A stretch of 64,000 nt of DNA from Bolinopsis microptera (lineage: Eukaryota > Ctenophora > Tentaculata > Lobata > Bolinopsidae), in assembly GCF_026151205.1 (NCBI RefSeq), contig NC_087074.1:17460712-17524711 (forward strand), written 5' to 3'. Positions 45,682 through 57,089 of the stretch are shown piece after piece (position 1 is the stretch's first letter; the number at the start of each line of letters is the position of its first letter). The notes beneath the pieces are model-generated. The model did not search any database, had not been told where the DNA came from, and was given only the letters and a program-made list of their open reading frames with translations. Both the position numbers and the translations under genes were made by a program.

Positions 45682-47496
45682 ATGGTTAATAAGCAAACAG
45701 AAAACAACAAGAAGAAGCTCAGCCTGAATAGCCCGAAGTTCAAGACGCCTGAAATCCGGAGTCCAATGTACGGCAAATCCCAGGGTAGCACCACACGGAG
45801 TAGATCCAGGAGTGAAGGTGACCAGAAGAATGTTAACTCAACATTAGCTACCACACCGACAAGTTCAGAGAACCGAAGCCTTCTGCAAGTATCCCTTCTC
45901 AACCGCACGGGAGTATCACCAGGAATATCACCACTAGCAACCCCCTTCTCAGATACTGAAGCAGAGACCTCAGCCTCAGACAGCAACAGTGCATCACCGA
46001 AACCTAAGCCCAAGAAGAGCAAATGCCCCTGCAAGGCAACTTCAGGCGGGAAGTCTTGGCTCTTGACATGTTCGCGCTGTAACCAAGTCTGGCATTCTGC
46101 TTGTGCAAACCTTAAGGGCAGTGAACTAGCTGGCCAGAAAGCCATTGATGAAATACTTAAGAGTTGGGAATGCCCTTGGTGCTACACATGCCCTCATCCC
46201 TGCCCAAAAACACATAAGTCTGCCAAACTTGCATTAAAACTGGAGTCTTTATCAGAAGCAAATCAGGTGTCAGCATCAGTTATTGAATCTCTTGACGGCA
46301 TGCTTAAGGCAAGATTTGCAGAAATCACCCAACCATCCAACAATCTGATTGATAGTATCCAGAAACAACTCAGCTCCCTGTCAGATCAGGTAAAGTCCAT
46401 GCAGATCCCTCAGGCACCACCCGTACCCCCACCACCCTCTGATATGCCCTCCACGTATGGACAGCAGCATCATCCAAGAGCACCTCCATCAGTTCCAAGG
46501 ATTGAAGTAAAGGATACCCCCCTTACTCATAATTTTAAATGCATAGAAGGGATAAAGGAAGATTTCTTAACTCCTGATGAAGAGATGGAGCTCACAGACT
46601 TTCTCAAAGCTGAGAGTTTCACTAAAGAAGGTAAGCATGCCACAATCCAGTATGGCCAACATTACCACTACATGGGTGCAAAATCGGAACCAAAGCCCAT
46701 GCCCACCCTGATTGGCAACATCATGAAACGTCTTAACACTGAATTCTCCTCCACACACCCCCAGAAACAGTTCCACTATGACCTAAACTCCTGCCTGGTT
46801 AACAGGTATGCAGATGGGAATGAAGCACTTCCTGAACATTCAGACAACGAGGGAGACATTAATCGGGTGTCATCGATATTCACAGTTTCCTTAGGCTCAT
46901 GTCGAACACTTAGCTTTCGTGAAACTTCTACAGATAAGATTACGGAGATAAAATGTCAGGGTAGAAGCATGTACCATATGACAAAAGCAAGCCAGGAGTT
47001 TTTTAAACACTCAATCAAGCCTGAAACGTCTGATGAAGTAGGAATGCGATATAGTCTAACCTTTCGCTCAATCCACTGGTCAAATTTTAACTCCACAGTG
47101 CTTGTTGGAGATTCAAACTTTGGACAAATCAACTTTGGTACAGGTCGTGGAAAGATGGGACAAGCCACCCCTGGAGTTCGCCTCTGGGCAGCTACGGTTG
47201 AGGAGATCGATCCCTTGTCTTGTGTAGGTTACAGAAACGTTGTCATCATGGAAGGAACCAACAATTTAAAAGTAGATGGAACGGATGAGAGAGAGTTGTA
47301 TACCAAGTATAAGAACAAAATCGCTCAGATTAGGAAATACAACCCACGTTGTAAACTGATAATCTGTCCTGTGCTGCCAACAAGAGAGAGAACTGTGATG
47401 TTTATGCACTTGATGGATATTCACACTTTTACGGAGATAAACTCCAAGGCAAAGCTAAAGGCTCAGGCGTGTGCTTGTATATTCATGATTCCCTAA
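45682..47496 (+). pseudogene. LINE-B ORF1: PHD, AlkB-like and truncated SGNH domains
   Basis: This 604-residue frame has a Ser-rich N-terminus. A PHD finger follows at about 115-167 (C-P-C ... C-x2-C ... H-x2-C ... C-x2-C). An AlkB-like domain spans about 317-465, with NRY (374-376), H386-S-D388, H443 and R456-YSLTF-R462. An SGNH domain starts at about 472 with GDSN (S478) and GTNN (N527), but the DxxH block is lost. After PTRER (residue 570) the frame runs into ORF2 sequence and ends out of frame. The AlkB signature residues are all kept, so the damage looks recent or limited. Confidence 0.85.
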
Positions 47497-50291
47497 ATGC
47501 AACAATTAATGACCAACTTTGCACAATCACACCAAATTTAGAAACCCTATATGTAACTATCAACCATGGAGATAGCAAACTCAATGTTGGGGTGTTGTAC
47601 AGATCTCCAAACGGAGACTCAGTCAAATTTGATGAAGAATACACACAATTAATGTCCAAATTTCCAAAAAATGCAAAAACTATAACTCTTGGAGATTTCA
47701 ACTACGATTTGCTTAAAAATCAGAGTAATAAAAAACAGGTTCAGAATTTCGAGAACACAATGCTCTCTTATGGTTACTTTCCTCTTATATCTCGTCCCAC
47801 TCACTCAGTAAATGTAGGCCAAAGCTCCTGCATTGACAACATTTTTACTGATGAGATTGACTTGGTAACCCTCTCTGGAGTTATTGAAGACACTTCTTCC
47901 CATCATAAACCAATCTTTGCTTTCTTTGACATCAGTCATTTAACTTCTAGGAAAACTTCCCCTAAGCCTAAGCAATTGCAAAGCTATGATTTCTCAAACC
48001 GAAATGTTGAACTACTAACAAAAAACTTGCTATCTAAGAAATGCATACTAACAAACAATGAAAATCCAATTGAATTTGACGAATTTTTTGAAATTTTTAG
48101 CTCAGCTATTGACTCATGTTGTAAACTCGACAAACCCAAACTCACCAAACGAAATCCTATAAGTAACCCCTGGATATCCGACAGCATAATTGAAGCAATT
48201 GAAAAGAAAGGTCAGCTGTATGATAACTGGGTGAACTCAAAAAAGCTCCCTGACTTCAAGCCAGTTGGAGATCTGAAACTCCACAAAATTTTTCGTGATT
48301 ACAGACGCTGTCTTAAAAAGATAATAAAAAACCAAAAAGATACCTATAACTGTAACAAAATTCTTGAAAATTCTGATAGTTCTAAAAAGATGTGGGAAGT
48401 AATAAATGAGATAAGAGGGAAAAGGAAAAAAACCATCAAACCCCAATTTATGGTAGATGGAGTCCGTGTTGTTGAAAGACGGGTGATAGCCAACAAATTT
48501 AATGAGTACTTTGCCTCTATTGCCTCAAAAATGAATGAAAATACTCAAAATGGCCTTCTTTTAGAACCTCTTCCCTCTTTCCTCGAATTCATGCCACCAA
48601 AAACTCTCGATTCAATTTACTTCCATGACTGTAGTGAAGATGAAATTTCTGAGATTATAGCCAACTTGAAGAGTGGGAAAGCTAGCGACTTTCCCATAAG
48701 AGTAATCAAAAAACTATCGGGTATTCTTAGCCCAACTCTTGTTGTTCAATTTAATCGCCTAATATCTCAAGGGATATTTCCGTCAGTTCTGAAGCTTGGC
48801 AAAATAACCCCAATATACAAAAAAGATAACGAAGAACTGATTGAGAACTACAGGCCTGTTTCCACACTTCCAATTTTTGGTAAAATTTTTGAAAAGATAA
48901 TATACAAACGTCTTTACAGCTTCTTGGTTAGTCAAGGAATCCTTCACGACAGTCAATTCGGATTCCGAAAGAGTCACTCAACATCACATGCACTTAACTA
49001 CTCAGTTTTTCACATCCAAAAGGCCCTAAAGCAAGGTCTTCATGTTCTAGGAATTTTTATTGATCTAAGCAAGGCCTTTGACACAATAGACCACACAATT
49101 TTGCTTGAGAAACTTGAAATATATGGGATTAGAGGAGTGCCACTTAAGTTACTGGAAAGTTACTTGTCGGACAGAGAGCAGTGTGTGTCCGTCCTGGGCG
49201 AAGTATCAGACAGACTTCCTGTTCTCTATGGCGTTCCACAGGGGAGCTGCCTTGGGCCTCTCCTGTTTTTAATATACATAAATGACTTAACAAACTCTCA
49301 ACTCGATAACACTAGCTATGTCCTATTTGCTGATGATACAAACATATTTGTAGTTGCCAAAACTAGAGCAGAGGCCTACAATAATGCAAATAGGGTCCTA
49401 CGATCAGTCCACGAGTACACATTGGCTAATAAATTACATGTTAACGCCAAGAAAAGTTGCTACATAGAATTCAATACAGCTAAAAGAAAACTTGATGATC
49501 AATCTTTATTAATTGAAAATAGACTTTACCTCAACGGCCTACCTCTCTCAAAGGTGCAGGAAACGAAATTCCTGGGAGTAATTGTCGACGAAGGCCTAAC
49601 TTTCAATCCCTATAGAGACAAACTAGTTAGAAAACTCTCGTCCTGTTCTGGGAGGCTATACATGATTAAGGATAAAATTCCATCATCTATCCATAAGGAC
49701 CTGTACCACACACTTTTTGAAAGTCACCTATCTTATGGCATTACCGTTTGGGGAGGTGCAAGTAATAATAAACTTCAACCACTATTTGTAGCCCAGAAAA
49801 AGTGTGTTCGTATCATGTTTGGTGACAAAAAAGCATACCTTGATAAATTTATGACATGTGCTAGGACTAGACCTATCAGTGAACAGAAACTTACCAGCAA
49901 ATTCTTTGAAAGAGAGCACACCAAGCCAATTTTTGCCCGTCAATCACTCATGACATTGCATAATTTATACGCGTATCACTGCTGCAATGAACTTTTTAAA
50001 GTCTTTAAATATCGAACACCAATTGCACTATTTGAACTTTTCTGTTTGTCTAAAAGACCCGGCAAAGAAACTCTTCTTATAACAACCATGCCCTCAAACA
50101 GTTTCGTTTACAAATCTAGTTGCCTTTGGAATTCATTCCGTCAGATGTTGGCACTGAACGACCTTGAAATCACTCATGGTGTATTCAAATCAAAGGTAAA
50201 AAAAGTCATTCTCTCGTCTCAGGGTAAAGGTGACAAGAATACCTGGGCCCCTTTGGCAAACTTTCTGAACTCAGGCAGCTTGAACGACTAA
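47469..50291 (+). pseudogene. LINE-B ORF2: N-truncated endonuclease and reverse transcriptase
   Basis: The 940-residue open frame starts in the middle of the endonuclease (VCLYIHDSLNATIND). The zinc finger and the first catalytic Asn/Glu motifs are missing, and GDFNYDL and the conserved HHKPI remain. The reverse transcriptase is complete: NYRPVSTLPIFGKIFEK, SQFGFRKSHSTSHAL, IFIDLSKAFDTIDH, GVPQGSCLGPLLF and FADD. No stop interrupts it. Without its endonuclease N-terminus it cannot nick normally. Confidence 0.85.
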
Positions 50292-51440
50292 ATTTGAAAA
50301 AATAAAACTTCTTGTCTGAATGAACTATTAGAACCTCAAGAAGCTGATCCGCATGTCTCCGCTACTAAAATGTTTAATGAGCCCAATCACTCATCACTTA
50401 ACAGTTTAATCTTCAAAGTGAGTTGTACAATCTAGGTTGTTTTAAGTAGCTGTTGATAGTGTAAAACAGGAGTGACTTGATCGTTTTCATAACTTCCATT
50501 TACAATTTGTACCATAATAAAACTAGCACTGCCATGGGGTTCAAAAAGGGTCATTGTAAGCCTCCAGCGTAATGGTCCTAAGTCTCTGCCCCATGCAGTG
50601 CCTGTCAGCATCAGCTAACAGAATAGCCCTAACATAACGATCAAGCCACAAATTAGGTTCTATAATGATTTAATATTGTTGAATAAAGAGATTTGAATAT
50701 AATATTTGTTTTATTCTGAAATATTTGTTTTATTCTGAAGAGAAAGAAGACAATAGTACCTCTCGATTATTTCAGGAGAAGCTAAAAGCGCTGAAAGCCA
50801 AGAAGCATCTCCCGCAGGAGCTCAATGAAACGAAAAGTTTTCAATGAAACGAAAAGTTTTATTTTACATTCCTTTAATCATAAATAAAATAAGAGCTTAA
50901 ACCACGAACTAGTTAGCTAGAAGTAAACTTGAGGAAATATTTTTGGTGATTGTACATAATTATTTAAAAACTTTATTTGGTTGTTAGTATTTTTATTATG
51001 GTAAGTGGTTGAATTTAGTGAGACAAGGTCAGTTTCTCTATTATCTTAGAAAAATTTCTACTTTACAGTAGGCAATGCTGAGTGGCAGGAATGAGGGACC
51101 AAAACGCTTGGGGCTTATAATGGCCCATTTACAAACCACTTCAGACATGGCAGTGATGTCATTTATGCTTAATTCGTCTGAAACTGACCCTACTGCACTT
51201 CTAACATTCTATAAAAATCTCTTCTAAAATAGGTATAAAAATGCATAACACAAAACACACAAATAAAATGTTTATAATCCTTATATAATAAATTTCTATA
51301 GAACTTTTAAATTTCTATAAAACTAATAAACCTATTATATATATAATATTCATTTTGCACCCAGAGAAAGATGTGATCACAGAGGTAGTTTCGATATTAT
51401 GTTCATGACAAGGTATGGGGCTGCTGCAAGTTATATTTTG
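50292..51440. other. Spacer between convergent LINE-B and LINE-C
   Basis: This holds the LINE-B 3' untranslated region to 50739 and then about 0.6 kb of AT-rich DNA. A possible exon begins after TTATTTCAG at 50776 (EKLKALKAKKHLPQELNET) but has no good donor. A doubled AATGAAACGAAAAGTTTT lies at about 50824-50860. The LINE-C 3' untranslated region occupies the right part. Confidence 0.4.
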
Positions 51441-53216
51441 CTAAGATATTACCGCTTTTTCAAGCTTAAGTAATCTAGGCAAGGTCAATTTTAAAGTTTT
51501 TGCATTTTGTCGAACGCTGTTTAAAGCTAAGTTCCAGTCATTTGGTTCTCCTTCCTTTTGAGTGTGAGTGATGGTGATTCTTATGGATGATTTGAGGTGA
51601 TTGGGCTTATAACAGGTGAATGTAGTTAGCATGAGATTTTGTCGTACTGTATTCCATATTGTCCCTGCTCTGTATATGTAGCTGTCTGATGGTTTAGGTG
51701 TGAGAATTAGTGTCTCTTTGCCAAGTCTGCCAGATGTTTCAAAGAGGGAGTATAGTGATATAGGGGTTCTATATTTCAAGACCTTGAAGATGTCATTAAT
51801 ACAATGGTAGAAGTACAGATTATGCACATTCATGATTTCATGAGTGTTGAAGAGGGGTTTTGTATGCTCCTTTCTGTAGAATTCCTTGCCCAGGATTTGC
51901 TCCCCGTAGGGTCTGCATCGTGCACTAGTTTTAAATTTATCCAAGTATGCTTCTTTATCTCCAAACATTATGCGGGCACACATTTTCTGTGCTTTGAACA
52001 GAGGTTCAAGTTTTTTGTTAGATGCCCCTCCCCAGACAGTTATACCATATGCAAGATAGCTTTCAAACAGAGTGTGATATAGATCTTTATGGAGTGATGT
52101 GGGAATGTTATCTTTAATTCTATTTAGCATGCCACAGCAGCTGGCTAGTTTTTTTGCTAATTTCCTTCTATGTGCGTTCCAGTTTAGGTCTTCATCGATT
52201 GTTACACCTAAGAATTTAGTTTCATGTACTCTCTCCAAGGGTATGCCATTGATATTGATTTCTTGATCAGAGGGTGTATCTTTATCTTTGTTGGATCGAG
52301 AGTTTGAGAATTCAAGGTAACAGCTCTTGCCAGTGTTTATGTGAAGTTTATTGGCAAGCATGTAGCGGTGTACGGAATTTAGGACTTCATTGGCTTTTTT
52401 GTATGCTAGGTTTTTACTTTTTGCAGCGACGAAGATATTTGTGTCATCAGCGAATAGAACAAATTTAGAGTTCTTTTCAGAGTTTGTAAGATCGTTTATG
52501 TAAATTAAGAACAGAAGGGGCCCTAAGCAGCTCCCTTGTGGCACTCCAAAAAGCACAGGTAGAGTATCAGATATTTCATTGAGCACACCAACATATTGTT
52601 TACGGTCGGAAAGATAACTTTCCAGGAGTTTGTGTGCCCGTCCTCTGATCCCGTATGTGTTTAATTTTTTGAGAAGTATTGAGTGATCTATTGTATCAAA
52701 TGCTTTACTTAGGTCGATAAAGATTCCTAAAACATGATTACCGGCTTTGAGTGACTGCTGAATGTGGTGAATAGAGTAGTTGAGTGCATGTGATGTTGAA
52801 TGACCCTTTCGGAACCCAAACTGGCTATCGTGCAGTATTCCCTGACTCGAGAGAAAACCATAAAGCCGTGAGTAGATAACCTTTTCAAAAATTTTACCGA
52901 AAATTGGGAGAGTGGAAATTGGACGATAATTTTGTAAGTGTTCTTCGTTATCTTTTTTGTATATGGGGCTAATTTTACCTATCTTAAGGATGGCGGGAAA
53001 GCATCCTGTTGACATAAGGTTGTTGTATTGTATGGAAAGCACTGGGCTGAGAATGTGTGAGGCCTTTTTAATAACACTAATGGGGAAATCACTAGCTTTG
53101 CCATTTTGTAGCTCAGAAATGATATGAGATATTTCACTCTCAGTGCAGTCTGTTAAGTACATCGAATTTGGGTTAGTTTTTTGGTAAAAATTCAACAAAT
53201 GAAGGAAGTGGCTCAA
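51441..53216 (-). pseudogene. LINE-C ORF2 part 3: reverse transcriptase
   Basis: The 591-residue open frame has NYRPISTLPIFGKIFEK, SQFGFRKGHSTSHAL, IFIDLSKAFDTIDH, GVPQGSCLGPLLF and FADD, plus the C-terminal region YGITVWGGASN and CARIMFGDK. It continues part 2 after a frameshift at about 53190 (SFVEFLP / HFLHLLNFYQ overlap). Apart from the shift the domain looks complete. Confidence 0.88.
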
Positions 53217-54072
53217 TTTTCATTTCCCCATCAACTTGTTCATTCAATTTCGATGCTATTGAGGCAAAGTACTCATTAAATTTGTTGGCTATGAGTCTAC
53301 GTTCTGTGATGCGTACTCCGTCGACACAGAATTGAGGCTTTATGGTTTTTTTGCATTTTCCTCTTAATTCATTGATAACTTCCCAAGTCTTTTTGCTGTC
53401 TCCTTGATGATCCATAATCTTAGTACAGTAATATTTCTTTTTTTGACTTTTTATTACACCTTTAAGACATCGACGATAGTTTGAAAATTTTGTGTGGAGA
53501 TCAATATTTCCATCTGGACTAAATTCTTTTGACTTTTTCGAGGCTATCCAGTCATCATACAGCTCCTCTTTAGTTGAAATAGCTTCTGAAATTCCATCTG
53601 TCATCCAAGGATTGTTAATTGGATTTCTTTTGGAGACTTTGGGTTTATCTAGTTTGCAGTTAGAGTCAATTGTATGTGTGAAGATGTTAAAGAAGGTTTC
53701 AAAGTTGGTACTGTTTGCCATGATATCTTCTTTGGATTCAAGGTCTGTAATTAAAGTATCAACATTTTTCTTGGAGAAGCTGTAGTGTTGGAGTAGCTTT
53801 TTGTCTGAAGAAGTTTCGTTCATAGGCATGCAAAGGTTGAACATGGCTATGATTGGTTTGTGGTGGGAATTCATATCATCAATTACCCCAGACATCGTGA
53901 CGTGTTCAATGTCGTTGGTGAGTATATTGTCTATGCAGGAATGTTGGTGAATGTTTGTGGAATGAGTTGGTAATGAGATGAGCGGAAAGAATCCCAATGA
54001 AAGAAACAAATTTTCAAATTTTTGAGTTGTGGGATTTGTTCTCTTTAGAAGGTCAAAGTTGTAGTCTCCCAA
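53173..54072 (-). pseudogene. LINE-C ORF2 part 2: endonuclease C-terminal half and linker
   Basis: This 299-residue frame starts at the endonuclease MGDYNFDLL motif and holds SCIDNILTND and the HHKPI site. The linker follows, with RRCLKGVIKSQKKKYYC and INELRGK. It continues part 1 after a one-base-type slip near 54072-54084, in the stretch before GDYNFDL. Confidence 0.85.
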
Positions 54073-54083
54073 AATTATAGATT

Positions 54084-54851
54084 TTATGTCTTTGGGAAGA
54101 GTGACTTCAGGTGTGTCAACTCATTGAGAAACTCTTTCGAGTCCCCATTGGGTGATCTATAAACCACACCAACATTAACTTTTTTAGTCCCTTTATTGAC
54201 AGTAACAAAGAGTGATTCAAGGTTTTTAGTTGTACTGATAAGCTTGTCGTTTATGGTTGCATTGAAGGAACAGTGGATATATAAACAGACACCTGTTCCT
54301 TTTGTTTTATTTGGAATTGTATCATTATAGAAATGCGAGTAGTTGCTTAATTTGTACAGATCACCTTTGTTTTGATTAACATTTGTTTCAGCAAGAGCAA
54401 TAGCTGAGTAGGTAAGTTTTTGCATGCTCATTTCTGCAGAAAAGGAGTCAAAGTTGGATAGATTTCCATCTATATTGTAGAACATTGTGCTAAAATCAGA
54501 GTTATTAGGGACCTTTTCATGGACTGATTTAAGTTTGTAACTCTTACAGTTTTCCAAAATTGTGGATGCTTGGTTAATACAGTCAAAGGACTCCAGGAAG
54601 TCTTCTGAGTAGAACTTATCATCAGACTCTTTGTCAAGTCCTATGAGTTCCTTAAAGGGATTGTAGATCATGACACTAATACTGAAGCAGTTGGTGCATA
54701 AGTGTCCAGAGCCTCCTTGGCTAAATTTTGAATTTTTGAAGCATAATTTGTGTATTATTTTGGGACAATTTTGACATTCCAAGTATCCTTGACCAATAAG
54801 GACGTTTTTGTTGCAGCAGTCGCATATTTCTCGTTTGATTGATGGAGTCAT
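54084..54851 (-). pseudogene. LINE-C ORF2 part 1: zinc finger and endonuclease N-terminus
   Basis: The 255-residue frame has a PHD-like finger (CDCC ... CQNC ... HKLC ... CTNC, about residues 10-55). The endonuclease start follows (MFYNIDGNLSNFD, ALAETNVNQ, VGVVYRSPNGD). The ATG lies only four bases after the ORF1 TAG (TAGATAAATG), which suggests coupled re-initiation. It ends at a frameshift before GDYNFDL. Confidence 0.85.
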
Positions 54852-54855
54852 TTAT

Positions 54856-56844
54856 CTATACAGGGTTTGGTGGGCCACCTCTGAGTGCGTTAGAATATAA
54901 CCTACTGCTTGATAATTTAGTTTTACTAGATTTAAATTGAAAGATGCAGCGTTTTAATAGGACAACAAGGATGCTGGTGCCTTTTCTATTGAGATGGAGT
55001 TCATCTCCAACATCAGTCTTTGCAAGATCATAATCTAAAAGATTTGTTCGCTTGTCTAGGAACTTGATAAAACCTTCAACTAGGATAACTTTAAGGTCAC
55101 ACTGGCATAAATCTTCAGCAATAAATCTATTAAACATAAAAATTCTACGGTTCTTGTCGTGTGATTTTGTGGGAAGTACTGGACATATGAATATTTTACA
55201 TTTAGGGTTGTACTTCCTTATCAGACTAAGTTTTGTTTTATATTGCTTATAAAGTTCTTTGACCTTTTGGTCGGTAATTTTGTTCTTAAGGTCATTAGTG
55301 CCCACCATTAGCACAACATTACGGTATGATGTGCATGATAGTGGGTCTATTGAGTCTATTGTAGGAGCCCAAGATCTGAGGCCAGGGGTCGATTCACCAA
55401 GTTTACCTTTGCCGCTTCCGAATGTTATCGGCCCAAAGTTAGAATCTCCTATGAGAATAGTTGAGTTGAAGTTTGACCAATGGATGGCCCTGAATGTTAG
55501 ACTGAAGCGAATGCCGTCAGGGACAGAATCATCATCTTCTTTTTTGATGGTGTGTTTGAAGAAGTCTTGACTATGCCTAGTCATCTGGTACATGCTCCTG
55601 CTATTACATTTGACAGTCATTGTTTCGTCAGACTGCAAGTTCCTAAACTGAAGGTGACGTGGGATCCCTAGAGATATGGTGAAGATAGATGACTTTGGGT
55701 CAATATCCCCCTCATTGTCTGCGTGTTCTGGGAGAGTAGACTCCTTATCATCATACATGTTCACTAGGCAAGAGTTTAGTTTGTAGTGGTGCCTTTCCTC
55801 TTGGTGTGAAGACCCATACTCATTGTTGAGACGCTCCATCAGTTTCTTGATGGGTTCAGGCATCACCAAAGGGTTTGACTTAGAACCCATGTACTTGTAG
55901 TGCTCTCCATATTGAAGTACATTTCTTTGCCCCTCTAATGAGAATTCTGCGAGTTGAGTCTGTAGCATGTTCATAAGGTCGCTCTCTTCTTTCTCTGTGA
56001 TGTAGTCTTCTAGATGGTTTTCCACGTGCTTTATATCAGGAACCAGGTTGATTGAACTGACACTTTCTACTTGAATTGGGGCCCTTCTAGGGGGTTGTGG
56101 TGGTTGTGGGGGATTGTAGTCGTTCATTTGAGGAGGAGGAGGACGGTTAGGAGTGTTCTTTAAGGATGCTATGTTTTGGGTCAGCTCTGTCAGCTGATTT
56201 TGTATTGATGCAATGAAGTCAGTCGTGGGTTGGGTAATATGCTTCATTTTCTGCTCGACTATACCCTCCAGGGACTCAATTACCTCAGCCGAGATTTGGT
56301 TTGCATAGCAAGTTGTTTGCAATGCATTCGCTAACTTAGCCGACTTATGCTGCTTTGGTCTTGGGTATGGGGCAACAAAGCACCAGGGACAGCCCCAATT
56401 GGGAAGCAATGAATCAATCCCCTTCTGGGTAAGATCAGCACCATTCAAGTTTGCACATAGAGAGTGCCAAACCTGGCCACAGTCCTTACAGGTCAAAAGC
56501 CAAGACTTACCCCCAGAGGTTCTGCAACAGGGGCATTTGGACTTGACGACTTTAGATTTTGGCTTTGATGTGCTGGTGCTGTCATCACTAACATTTCCTT
56601 CAGACTCTGACATTGATGTTGCCAGAGGTGAAGCACGGCCATTTTTGAGGAGTGACGTCTGTAGGAGGCTCCTATTGCTGGGGGTTCTTTCAAAGGTAGA
56701 GTTTACGACTGCACTTCGTTTCTCACTTTCACTCTTGGATGATCTGGTTCTTTTCTCTGTGTGGGGGCTCATCAAGGAGGTGGGGGTCCTAGGTGAGTTT
56801 CTGTCAAGTCTTTTTCCGCTCATATTATTGAGAATATTGATCAC
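54856..56844 (-). CDS. LINE-C ORF1: PHD, AlkB-like dioxygenase and SGNH esterase
   Basis: The 662-residue protein is the complete form of this ORF1 type. A Ser/Arg-rich N-terminus is followed by a PHD finger at about 104-155, a helical segment (185-230) and a Pro-rich linker. The AlkB-like domain spans about 305-455: NMY (362-364, 2-oxoglutarate-binding type), H374-A-D376, H431 and R446-FSLTF-R452. The SGNH hydrolase spans about 460-635: IGDSN (S468), GTND (N517) and DELH (D614, H617). Every catalytic position expected of both enzymes is present. Met8 (MSGKRLD) is a likelier start than Met1. This is the best reference for domain borders in the three LINEs. Confidence 0.88.
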   Translation of the reverse strand: MINILNNMSGKRLDRNSPRTPTSLMSPHTEKRTRSSKSESEKRSAVVNSTFERTPSNRSLLQTSLLKNGRASPLATSMSESEGNVSDDSTSTSKPKSKVVKSKCPCCRTSGGKSWLLTCKDCGQVWHSLCANLNGADLTQKGIDSLLPNWGCPWCFVAPYPRPKQHKSAKLANALQTTCYANQISAEVIESLEGIVEQKMKHITQPTTDFIASIQNQLTELTQNIASLKNTPNRPPPPQMNDYNPPQPPQPPRRAPIQVESVSSINLVPDIKHVENHLEDYITEKEESDLMNMLQTQLAEFSLEGQRNVLQYGEHYKYMGSKSNPLVMPEPIKKLMERLNNEYGSSHQEERHHYKLNSCLVNMYDDKESTLPEHADNEGDIDPKSSIFTISLGIPRHLQFRNLQSDETMTVKCNSRSMYQMTRHSQDFFKHTIKKEDDDSVPDGIRFSLTFRAIHWSNFNSTILIGDSNFGPITFGSGKGKLGESTPGLRSWAPTIDSIDPLSCTSYRNVVLMVGTNDLKNKITDQKVKELYKQYKTKLSLIRKYNPKCKIFICPVLPTKSHDKNRRIFMFNRFIAEDLCQCDLKVILVEGFIKFLDKRTNLLDYDLAKTDVGDELHLNRKGTSILVVLLKRCIFQFKSSKTKLSSSRLYSNALRGGPPNPV

Positions 56845-57089
56845 AGGGATGTGCTGAGTGCCCTCTGGGCTGCCACCACCGGCGAATTAGCTGCACCTGA
56901 AATGAGTAGATCATGGGTGGACGTCTGATTTATAATGGAAAAAGGGGACATTGATTGCTTAAAACTATTTAGTAACTATTTTTTTTCATTAGATATAGCA
57001 TAAGGAAGAATTGATTTCGATTGAAACATAATATAACATAGTGAAATAAGTTGCTTTAGGGGTGGATGGTTGGGTAGGTGAGGTGGTGG

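Larger units (their letters stand above)
45600..50739 (+). mobile_element. LINE-B: AlkB/SGNH-type LINE with internal deletion
   Basis: A plus-strand two-ORF LINE whose ORF1 3' part and ORF2 5' part are missing. At about 47381-47400 ORF1 runs from its SGNH domain straight into the endonuclease of ORF2 in another frame. Comparison with LINE-C indicates a loss of about 90 ORF1 codons and about 190 ORF2 codons. The 3' end has AATAAA near 50690 and two 19-bp repeats ATATTTGTTTTATTCTGAA (50702-50720, 50721-50739), a typical tandem-repeat LINE tail. The 5' end is not fixed. Confidence 0.8.
51360..56880 (-). mobile_element. LINE-C: AlkB/SGNH-type LINE, ORF2 frameshifted
   Basis: A minus-strand element related to LINE-B but clearly diverged from it in protein sequence. 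ORF1 (56844-54856) is intact and complete. ORF2 starts four bases after the ORF1 stop and is broken at about 54075 and 53190 by two frameshifts. It shows the complete domain layout: PHD-AlkB-SGNH, then PHD-endonuclease-RT. The termini were not fixed precisely. Confidence 0.85.

Noticed and set aside
45591-46145. 184-residue minus-strand frame
   Set aside because: Antisense of LINE-B ORF1; no recognisable content.
50776-50840. Plus-strand exon EKLKALKAKKHLPQELNET
   Set aside because: A good acceptor exists but no proper donor, and the sequence runs into a short repeated motif also seen near 35.6 kb.
56399-56857. 152-residue plus-strand frame
   Set aside because: Antisense of LINE-C ORF1 over the PHD region.
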